This document shows, in pieces, positions 56,501 to 64,000 of a DNA stretch of 64,000 nucleotides. Under the pieces are notes generated by a model. That model saw only the letters and a list, made by a program, of their open reading frames with translations, was not told the origin of the DNA and ran no database searches. Positions within the stretch are counted from its first letter, which is position 1. Each line of letters starts with the position of its first letter. Origin of the DNA: Chelonoidis abingdonii (taxonomy: Eukaryota; Chordata; Testudines; Testudinidae); NCBI RefSeq assembly GCF_003597395.2, contig NC_133770.1, positions 82,098,126 through 82,162,125 of the forward strand, in the 5' to 3' direction. The position numbers were made by a program, and so were the translations under genes.

Positions 56501-59500
56501 CAGAAAGCTTGGAGTGAATGCTCTTTGTAGTTCTGTTTCCGTTTGTTGCTCTCCCTGTTTAAAAAAAAAAAATCACAAAATACAATTTTGTCTTTTATAA
56601 TTTTATAGTGAATGCTGTTACTTTTCAACTAAAGCGACATCTTTTCACTCCATAGAAGAACGCTTTATATAATATTGAGAGATGTAAAGTATTCCAATGT
56701 GATCTGACCAAAGATGACCTTCTGGAAAATATACCAGCAGATTCTGTGGATGTTGCCACATTAATATTTGTGCTTTCTGCCATTCACCCTGACAAGATGC
56801 ACCTTGCTTTGCAAAATATTTATAAGGTAAATGTGTAAGTATGACCTAATAGTTTTGGGGTTTTTTTTAAAGTCTTTTTTGACTCAAGAATACTATTGCA
56901 CTCTGAAAAGAAACTGTGTGAAAATGGCACCTCCTTAGTACTTTACTCTCTGGATGAATTCAGTCACATTTGCTTTTGCTTACTATCAGGACTAAAATAA
57001 GTTTTGACTACATTTTTCTTGTGTTAGTTCTGAGTGAGTGAACTGGATTCTCCTCTGGCTTGTGTATCATCAACATAACTAAATTAATGTTACAAAAATG
57101 TTCATGTTGGTAATATGACATCTAAATTGCTGTAGGACTAGCTGTTAGAAGAAAACTCTTTTTTGCAAGTAACTTAAGCAGACTTGCTGTATGGTCCTTG
57201 AGATGCAGCACATGGAACCACATGATGCCATTTTTACAGCATCACTTTTTGCCTTTGTAAGGAGTACTGTTAAGAAAATCTGCTAATAACTCATTTTTAT
57301 AAAAAGGAAATCAGCTAATTAATTGGCTGAAAATCAGATCAGAAATGAACGTTGCTTTCTCTAGGTTCACCAGCATTATTTTCTCCTGCTTTTTTGGTTA
57401 CCATTTTTATCTATACCAAGCATCTTAACACCCTAAAATAAAAACTGTCATAACAGTGCATTTTGTTGGGAAATAAGTACCATTATTTTTCCTTTATCTG
57501 GATTTAAAGGTTCTATGGTACTGTGTTATGTTAATAATGATTCAGGCCCTGATCCTGATAACACTAACATATATGCTTAACTTTACATTGAAATCAGTGG
57601 GACTACACCCAGTATACAGAGTTAAGCATGTACAGAAGTCTGTGTGGGACTGGGGTCTTAGGATTCAAACAAGAAGTATAGGAGCATTAGCGTCTCCTCC
57701 TGTGAAGTGCTGAGATTTTTCAACTCTGATTGAGGGTACTCAGCATCCTGTAGGAGCAGGCCCTAAAATGAAGAGCTGATAAATGCACAACTATTTTGAG
57801 ATAACAGTTGTCCAAAAATATTGGCTACTAATTGGGAAGAAAGGTTCACATTTTGATTTCTCATTCTGTTTCCAACAAACATTTTTTTAATTTGCAGTTT
57901 GTACTGTATTTGGATTTTTATATTATAGGATATCTGTTGTATCACATCAGCTATAGTCTGAATAATAAAGGTTAGGTTTTGATATACTTCAGAGTTTGTT
58001 TTCTAAAATAGAGATTTATTTCTTAACTCAAATAGGACAGAGGCTAATTACTATTTTCTTAGTGAAGATGAGTTAGCTCATTTAATCCATTTGTTCGCTT
58101 CTGCAGAAATTTACAGATTTTGTTATGTCCACTTTACTGGTATATCTGTATTTTATCTGATAGGTATTAAAACCAGGCAAATGTGTCTTATTTAGAGACT
58201 ACGGGCTCTATGATCATGCAATGCTTAGATTTAAATCTGGCAGCAAACTTGGAGAAAACTTCTATGTTAGACAAGATGGGACAAGATCATATTTCTTTAC
58301 TGATGGTAAGATTTAATAGAAATTTTTTTCTCCGCAAGTTTGTTATTTAAACTTGCTTCAGGGAATTGTTGCTATGCCTTTAAGGGTTGCTTGATACATA
58401 TATGAATTATGAAACCTTCAGTGTTGTTTGTTTTCCAGCTATATATGGTTATTTTATAAAAGTGGGAGGACTGAAGGAGCAATTTGATCTGTTGACAGAA
58501 TTACCTATATGTACCATTATGACAGGCCATGGCAGCATAGGTTTAGAACTTGTTCGCTGCAGTGGCTTCATTCAGATCAATACTCTGAAAGAAAGAGAAA
58601 AATGCTTAGGGAAAGATTTGGTCTCATATGTCACTAAGCAACTAAGGGGTGCAATTATCCCATAATAGTCTTTTTGCAATGTTCTGACATATATGAAGCC
58701 TGCTTCAAAACCTGTTGAAGTCAGTGGGCTTTGAAGCAAAAGTATGACTGGAATGAAAGAAAGCTTTTATTGAGGTAACACTGTGCTAATAATTTGACTA
58801 GTTGTGACTGCTGTCTCTTCTGGTAGATTATTTCCAAGTTCAACCAGCTCTACATTTTAGTAAAGATAACTTTTAAAAAGCATTTCATTATCATCATCTT
58901 AGGACATTAATAATACTTACAGTAGCACCTCAGAGTTACGAACACCTTGGGAGTAGAGGTTGTTCATAACTCTGAACAGAATGTTATGGTTCTTTCAAAA
59001 GTTTACAACTGAACATTGACTTAATACAGCTTTGAAATTTTATTAAGCAGAAGACAAATACTTCTCCTCCCCCTTTTTTTTTTAGTGGTTTATGTTTAAT
59101 ATAGTATGTACTGTATTTTCTTTTTTTGGTCTCTGCTGCTGCCTGATTGTATACCTCCAGTTCCAACTGAGGTGTGTGCTTGACTGGTCAGCTCATAATT
59201 CTGGTGTTCATAATTTTGAGGTTCCACTGTATATAGTCTTTCACTGAGTTAGGTTTCAGAGGGGTAGCTGTGTTAGTCTGGATCTGTAAAAAATCATGTG
59301 GCACCTTTATAGACATACTGGAGCATAAGCTTTCGTGGGTGAATATCCACTTTGTCAGACTCCAGTACGTCTGTTAGTCTATAAGGTGCCACAGGACTCT
59401 TTCATTGAGGGATCTCAAAATGCTTTACAAAAGAAGATAATTGTCCCAACTTTATGGATAGGAAAACTGAAGCATGAAGAAATTAAGTCTTGTACAAAAC

Positions 59501-61661
59501 TGGGATTGTAACTCTGGTCTCTTAACTCCCAGTTTCGCTCACTGAACACTAGAGAACAAACACTTCCCTGTATTAATTATGGGGCTATGTGAAAGAAAAA
59601 AGACTTTTTTCTTCTTTAAAGCAAAATCAAGCATTGAAAGTCTCTTGGAGACCAATTTGGAGCCAAGTAAATAATTTTGATATTTTATGACGTAGTTGAT
59701 TACCTAGTTGCTGCTCATATTTAAAAATAAAACTAATTCCATTGATCATTTTTGAGATGTTTCTGTTCTTTAAAGGATATTGATTAAATTTAAGATAAAT
59801 AATGCAAGCAGCTATGCAACTTCACCTAAGAATTCCTACAGTCATTTTTGTTCAGCAAATACACCTATACCCCTATATAACGCTGTCCTTGGAAGCCAAA
59901 AAATCATACCGCGTTATAGGTGAAACTGCATTATATTGAACTTGCTTTGATCTGCGAGAGTGCGCAGCCCTACCCCACCGGAGCACTGCTTTACCACGTT
60001 ATATCCAAATTCGTGTTATATCGGATCGCGTTATATCAAGGTAGCGGTGTAGCTTGTGTAATTCCACTTATACTGGTAATTGTACCAAACTGAGCTCTGC
60101 TGTTGGAGGGAGGGACTGGGGGAGACGGCCTAGAAATGGAAATGGAAATTTGACTCCACTCCCTTGCTAGGCATTTGGAGAATGAGATATCACAGTTGAG
60201 TGTTTGGATGGAAAATTTTTAATGAGTTATTTTCCCTTGAATTTTGAAGATTCTGCTATTACCTGCTGTCTCATTTTCTTGTGGTGATATGAAAACAACC
60301 TGTATATTGTGCTACAGTAGCAAATAACTCTAAAATATCATTCACCAGTGTCAGTTCTTTCTAAAATGGCCTGTTGAGTTTAATTGCGATCTAACAAATT
60401 TGTTTTTCCGAGAGTTTGATCGGCAAAACATGTGCTAGTGCAGCAAAATGTGCTTTGTGACCACTTGGTGGTGGTTCATGGAGGAGCTTGCCAGTCAGGA
60501 GGTGCTAGCTCTCCTTATTTTCAGCTGAGAGAAATAAAACAGATGAAAGAGAGAAGTGAAAGGAGGAGCAAATACAGTGATTGTTCTTTTTTAGAAAGGG
60601 ATATATGCCTGGCTCAAACAGGACTATCAGTCTCTCTCACCTTCTCAGAGAACTGATTTTTTCACTCCCCCAAATTATTTTTAATTAGTTGAGGAGTGAG
60701 TATGTAGATCTTGCTCATAGCCTGATTTCATTACAGTGAAGTTGTCCGATGGTTGCAGTATCTATTATTTATTTTTCAGTAGCCTGTATTTCTCACACTG
60801 TACAAACAGTGAGCAACAATTTCTGCTATGGAGAGTTAACAATCTAATTAGGTAGAACAGATAAAGAAAAGTGTGAGGGAGGGTAAACAGAGGAGAAATG
60901 ACTTGCCCAAGATCAAACAGCAGGTCAGCAGCAGAGCCAGGTCTTCTGAGTTCCAGTCCAGTGTCCTGTCTGCTAAGCCTCACTCGCTCCTCTAGGGAAG
61001 GTACTTCACTAAGGTTTCTTCTGTGTTTCTGTTTAACTACAATGTGGGAACTTGGCCTATTTGCCCCTCCACAGAGAGCAAGCCTGAGGCCAATCCACCG
61101 CGGAAATCTTCAAAATGGGGTTGAAAGAGGGACTTAAGATGGTGCATTGGCTTTGTGCTGGCCCATTACACAATGTGAAAATAATTTCAGAGTCATTCAC
61201 AAGAGGAAATGGAAAACTTTCAATTTAAAATGATAAATGTACACAATTTGGGAAACGGGATTGTGTTACCTTTTTAAAGCCCCAGTCCTGCGAGCTGCTC
61301 TGCATGAAAGCAGAGCCTCATTGACTTCAGTGAAGCTCAGTGCAAGTGTCGGTGTCTGTCTGCACAGAGCAGCTTGCAAGTTTGAAACCTTCATGATTTT
61401 CATGAAAATGGATGTAATTAAGTAGTTAAAAACAAATGCTTGTATAAATGTGCATTAGTACTTAAAAACAGTTTAAACTAACTTTTAGTAACACCATCTT
61501 TCTCCCTTATAGAGTTCTTGTCTCGTCTCTTTATGGCTGTAGGATATGAGCAAGTGGTCAATGAGTATGTGCTACGAGAAACTGTGAATAGGAAAGAAGG
61601 CCTGCGTGTTCCAAGGGTTTTTCTTCAGAGCAAATTTCGAAAGCCTCTAAGTGAAGCATGA
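53208..61661 (+). CDS. METTL6: METTL6, tRNA 3-methylcytidine methyltransferase, complete CDS in 5 coding exons
   Basis: The CDS joins 53208-53504, 54725-54859, 56656-56826, 58164-58305 and 61513-61661: 297 residues and TGA. All introns are GT-AG and in frame. METTL6 uses S-adenosylmethionine to make m3C at position 32 of serine tRNAs, working with seryl-tRNA synthetase. Visible marks: [19 protein letters not shown] at 68-86 (family N-terminal signature), the SAM-binding loop [10 protein letters not shown] at 108-117, acidic D134 in YACDFSP (probable ribose contact), CDLTKDD at 159-165, [14 protein letters not shown] at 180-193, [10 protein letters not shown] at 210-219 and [10 protein letters not shown] at 237-246. 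Human METTL6 is 284 residues. The N-terminal ~40 residues here are unlike the human start. The ATG at 53208 opens the frame; the next in-frame ATG is codon 6. Confidence 0.96.
53841..54280. mobile_element. Non-autonomous hAT element, 440 bp, in METTL6 intron
   Basis: The ends are CAGTGGTGCCCAAACTTTTC and the inverted CAGTTTGGGCACCACTG. A perfect 8-bp duplication CTCTAGAA is at 53833-53840 and 54281-54288, the same target octamer as at 29957. The interior is G-rich and its long frames are not genes. Confidence 0.9.
54725..54859 (+). CDS. METTL6: METTL6 second coding exon
   Basis: This exon has 135 bases and encodes residues 100-144 ([16 protein letters not shown] to AVEYVK), containing the SAM-binding loop. 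The acceptor is CCCATATAG and the donor GTTGGTG. Confidence 0.96.
55716..55806 (+). mobile_element. CR1 LINE 3' end, well preserved
   Basis: GGGGATTGGTCCTGCTTTGA, GCAGGGGGTTGGACTAGATG, ACCTCCTGAGGTCCCTTCCA, ACCCTGATATTC, followed by tandem ATTCTATG octamers, which is the diagnostic CR1 terminus. It is severely 5' truncated and in the sense orientation relative to METTL6. Confidence 0.92.
56225..56512. mobile_element. Short non-autonomous DNA element
   Basis: It resembles a family with GGCACAGCTGCACCAGTGCA, GGAGAGCTTCTCCCATCAGC, then CTATAACTCCATCACTCAGG and AAGTTATACCAACATAATTT, all common in turtle DNA. The inverted ends are weak, so the limits are approximate. Confidence 0.5.
56656..56826 (+). 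CDS. METTL6: METTL6 third coding exon
   Basis: This exon has 171 bases and encodes residues 145-201 ([20 protein letters not shown] to ALQNIYK). The acceptor is CTCCATAG; an alternative AG three bases on would drop one Lys. The donor is GTAAATG. Confidence 0.95.
56827..58163 (+). other. METTL6 intron between coding exons 3 and 4
   Basis: This 1.3-kb AT-rich intron has one foldback-type repeat near 57543-57660 (GGCCCTGATCCTGATAACAC, TTAACTTTACATTGAAATCA, GTTAAGCATGTACAG). Nothing else is recognised. Confidence 0.7.
58164..58305 (+). CDS. METTL6: METTL6 fourth coding exon
   Basis: This exon has 142 bases and encodes residues 202-248 plus one base ([18 protein letters not shown] to SYFFTD). 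The acceptor is TCTGATAG and the donor GTAAGATT. It leaves phase 1, matched by both the exon at 61513 and the candidate at 58439. Confidence 0.96.
58439..58665 (+). other. Candidate alternative terminal exon of METTL6
   Basis: A good acceptor (TGTTGTTTGTTTTCCAG, ending 58438) follows coding exon 4 by 133 bases. Joined to phase-1 exon 4 it gives GCT and then 74 further codons to TAA at 58663-58665, with no stop in an AT-rich setting. The predicted tail ([17 protein letters not shown] to [10 protein letters not shown]) does not resemble the methyltransferase C-terminus or any family I know. It would remove the conserved last 49 residues. It may be a real minor isoform or chance. Confidence 0.3.
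58920..59229. mobile_element. Tigger-like MITE with TA duplication
   Basis: The ends CAGTAGCACCTCAGAGTTAC with GAACACC and the inverted GGTGTTCATAATTTTGAGGT with TCCACTG are imperfect inverted repeats. TA flanks both sides. No coding. Confidence 0.75.
59249..59397. mobile_element. Palindromic SINE-like insertion, second copy
   Basis: From TAGGTTTCAGAGGGGTAGCT the left arm runs through GTGGCACCTTTATAGAC and CATACTGGAG. The inverted arm CTCCAGTACGTCTGTTAGTC, TATAAGGTGCCAC follows. The flanks TCTTTCACTGAG (59237-59248) and TCTTTCATTGAG (59398-59409) are a 12-bp duplication with one mismatch. Here the right arm is the truncated one. Confidence 0.7.
59404..59565. repeat. MIR-like SINE fragment
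   Basis: CTCAAAATGCTTTACAAAAG, TTTATGGATAGGAAAACTGAA and AACTCCCAGTTTCGCTCACT follow the usual MIR/CORE-SINE layout but are strongly diverged. Confidence 0.5.
59862..60049. mobile_element. Tigger-like MITE, 188 bp, TA duplication
   Basis: The ends are CACCTATACCCCTATATAAC and the inverted GTTATATCAAGGTAGCGGTG, flanked by TA at 59860-59861 and 60050-60051. It has several GCGTTATA motifs. Confidence 0.75.
60790..60990. repeat. MIR-like SINE
   Basis: It shows GAGTTAACAATCTAATTAGG, GAGAAATGACTTGCCCAAGA, TCAAACAGCAGGTCAGCAGC, AGAGCCAGGTCTTCTGAGTT and CCAGTCCAGTGTCCTG, a well-preserved MIR-type core and tail region in METTL6 intron 4-5. Confidence 0.7.
61513..61661 (+). CDS. METTL6: METTL6 last coding exon
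   Basis: This exon has 149 bases and encodes residues 249-297 ([20 protein letters not shown] to KPLSEA) and TGA. The acceptor is CCCTTATAG. The match with the mammalian C-terminus (NEYV.RETVN.KEGL.VPRVFL) is clear, and the protein ends earlier than the human one. Confidence 0.95.
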
Positions 61662-63833
61662 GTATTTGCTAATGAGCCACAGAAATGCTTGTTTAAATGG
61701 GGCGGTGAGGGGGGGGGGAAATCTAGTATCATGTTTTTCCTTGGCTGTACTATCCTGGAGTCTGCTAAACCAGAATGACAGAATCATGTTTTCCAGAACC
61801 CTTTTTGATCCTTGGGTAAAGAAGACAAGAGTGACTATTAGAATACAATTTTAAAATAGGATAAAAGTACATATATACAAGCAAACTCTTTGAGTGACTA
61901 AATTTCCCCCTTTTAAAGTAAATTCTATGCACCATTATTAGAGGCTCTTGTGTGATTTTAATATAAAAATGGTTTAAATAGGACAGTCTGTTTTTAAATA
62001 ATTCTCCAAGGATTTTGCATAGGATTGTAATTTTCATTAAGGAAAGTATGTTGTTGAGCATAAACAGGCTAAGTGTTAATTATAAACAACTGCTTCCACT
62101 AGTTGCAAGAATGGATTAGTGTTGTGTCCCTTCCCTTTCATATTAAAACTATTTTATATTTCTGCTAATGGGCACTTTTTGTCTGATATTCATTTTTATA
62201 ATAAGGCCTATTAAAAGTTATAGGAGTTCTTCTTTTCAGTGCATATAGCGCGTCTGCACCTAATTTATATCTGGTGTTAAGAAAACACACTCCATGTGTG
62301 AAAGGTTAGCCAAAATACTGTTTTTGTTATGAAAACAATCATCTGTAGCAATTTGATGAACTATTTCTTAAGACATCTATTAATCATTTCTGAATGGAAT
62401 CTTAATATAAAGCATGATTACTATTTTTATTCATGCTTCCACTTTCTACCAGCAAAGAGAGACTTTTTGGAACTTAAGGGGGGACAACAGCCCTGCAAAC
62501 ACAAAACCATTGCTTCCGTAAAGCATGTGACCTGATGCGGAACGTTGCCTTGTTTGTTTTGCTACATCTTATAATGACAGGTTAGAAATAGCAGGAAGAA
62601 ACACTTCTTTTAATTTATGTCCATTTCTTTTACAGGTGTCTGTTTTTTTCCTGTTCCACTCCAAAAATTTGTTAAGCTGTAGACCTGTGACCCACTAACA
62701 AGCAATTGAACCTCAAGGCCCCATCAGTTGATGGCCTGGTGGGGCTGTTAGTAGTGAGGCTGTCGGTGCTTCTTTGGCATGAGTGCAGTGTGAGGATTTA
62801 TGTTCATTTCTCAAAATGTTTCAATTATATGACAACCCCCCCAGCCCCTTTCCCTTTTCAGAGAGGCTGAGGCTAACACTGCCCTGTTAACAGTGTATGA
62901 TTTTTGCAGACAAGCACCTGCCCATTACATAATGTTAGGGAATGGCCAAGAAGAGTGAAGGGTGGGAGAGACCTCGGTGCTTTTCCCTTCACACACCCTG
63001 GCCTAATCTTTGTGAGTTGAAGAGCGAAGAATCACATGCCTCAGTTGCTTTAAAAGGGCATTTTAAATGTCACAGGGCTTCTCTGAGTCTGGAAAGGGAA
63101 TCTGGAGTCTCTTCTCTGAGCAGTGTTGAAAAAGATATTGACCCTCCACCACCCCAGAATTCAATCGCTGCTAGCACAGAAAGCCAAGGAGTTGATATCT
63201 TGCTCAGTGAGATAACTGGTGGTTATTTAACCCAGAAGGTTACAAAGTCCTCTGAGTGGTAACCTATGTAGACAATCCATGTTGCAAGAGGATAATCTCT
63301 TTTCCCTGAGGTTTACACAAGACTGTAACCAATGCCTGATTCACACCCCTCTGAAATTTACTATTGTTTGAGGTATCTATTCAATGCTCTGCTTCCTGGG
63401 TGAAGCAGCATGGCAGGTTTGTCATCATCCTGTTCTCCAGATGGTTGAAAGGAAGGAGAAGCTGGTCCTAGCCCATACCACATCCCATAATCAGGCTGGA
63501 TTTGTTCTCCGTAGGGTTGTATTGGGGGAGGAAGAGGGAGGAAAAGGAGGTGGTGCTCTTGGCTCAGCTCTGAATGCCATTAGCATCGTGATTCTGTTTG
63601 TCCCAGAGGGAGGAGGTATTTACCTGGTGTAGCCCTTGCTTGCTGTAGCATGATTCATCTACCTTGTGTGTAATTAGGGAGGAGAGGAGAAATGCCTGCT
63701 AACTGTTTCTTGGTGACCAGGCTTGCAGTGGAGATTGGAGCACACCAGGAGGGTGGAGTAGGATACAGTGGAAGAAGCCTAACCCTTCCCACCTATAGAG
63801 AACAGACAGCAGAAAGAAACCTTGAGGTCCCCC
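61662..63833 (+). other. METTL6 3' UTR and downstream flank
   Basis: This is AT-rich up to about 62640 and mixed beyond. Open frames at 62942-63262 and 63384-63632 have no family resemblance and no splice context that I can support. No further gene is recognised before the LTR at 63834. Confidence 0.5.
62142..62147 (+). terminator. Candidate METTL6 polyadenylation signal
   Basis: ATTAAA, the commonest variant hexamer, lies 481 bases after the stop codon, with T-rich sequence following. No perfect AATAAA lies between it and the stop. Other ATTAAA-like sites occur further on, so the choice is tentative. Confidence 0.3.
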
Positions 63834-64000
63834 TATCATAAACAGATAGCTAAGGGTTAATGTTTCTTTTACCTGTAAAGGGTTAACAAAAGGAACCAAA
63901 CATCTGACCAGAGGACCAATCAGGAAACAAGATTTTTCAAATCTCAAAGGGGGGGAAGTTTTGGGTGTGTGGTCCTTTGTCTGTCCCTGTTGCGCTCTCA
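63834..64000 (+). mobile_element. LTR (TGTCATAAAC family), start only
   Basis: It starts TATCATAAACAGATAGC (TG changed to TA) and continues GGGTTAATGTTTCTTTTACC, TGTAAAGGGTTAACAAAAGG and GACCAGAGGACCAATCAGG. This is the inverse of the copies at 16832 and 35397. It runs off the window. Confidence 0.85.

Larger units (their letters stand above)
54860..56655 (+). other. METTL6 intron between coding exons 2 and 3
   Basis: This 1.8-kb intron contains a clear CR1 3' end and a DNA element, listed separately. The remainder is AT-rich without recognisable features. Confidence 0.75.

Noticed and set aside
62942..63262. 106-codon frame downstream of METTL6
   Set aside because: No recognised domain and no supporting splice or promoter context; no resemblance to a neighbouring gene I know.
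1..64000. CRISPR arrays, tRNA or rRNA genes, bacterial operons
   Set aside because: No regularly spaced direct repeats with unique spacers, no cloverleaf-like or rRNA-like sequence, and all coding sequence is intron-split vertebrate type.

Overview
The window is vertebrate nuclear DNA, most likely from a turtle. The coding exons are split by canonical GT-AG introns and match vertebrate proteins closely. The interspersed repeats are of the kind I know from turtle genomes: a palindromic SINE-like family, CR1 3' ends with octamer tails, short hAT elements with 8-bp target duplications, Harbinger-like elements with GTCTACACT ends, and an LTR family beginning TGTCATAAAC. The turtle assignment is inferred from these repeats and from gene order. 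There is no prokaryotic, CRISPR, tRNA or rRNA content.

Three protein-coding genes are supported. MTURN (maturin) is on the minus strand at the left. Its coding exons 1 (9628-9789) and 2 (1253-1375) are present, and the last coding exon lies beyond position 1. EAF1 (ELL-associated factor 1) is on the minus strand, with a complete six-exon CDS of 259 codons from 51406 down to 25414. METTL6 (tRNA m3C methyltransferase) is on the plus strand, with five coding exons and 297 codons from 53208 to 61661. EAF1 and METTL6 are head to head and appear to share a GC-rich bidirectional promoter at about 51.4-51.56 kb, flanked on both sides by G-rich minisatellites. From memory, EAF1 and METTL6 are also divergent neighbours in human (3p25) while MTURN is at human 7p14. 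Linkage of all three here fits the sauropsid arrangement in which those segments share a chromosome.

Layout: 1-9.8 kb MTURN (exon 2, 8.25-kb intron 1, CpG-rich exon 1); 9.8-25.4 kb intergenic, with a decayed ~145-bp tandem repeat, a three-deep transposon nest, a 100-N assembly gap and repeats; 25.4-51.4 kb EAF1; 51.4-51.56 kb shared promoter; 51.5-61.7 kb METTL6; 61.7-64 kb METTL6 3' flank, ending inside another LTR copy.

I see no new multi-gene system. The items most worth checking are an in-phase candidate alternative last exon of METTL6, the decayed satellite upstream of MTURN, the nested transposons, the palindromic SINE-like insertions with 12-bp target duplications, a solo LTR with a perfect 5-bp duplication, and the minisatellites beside the EAF1/METTL6 promoter.
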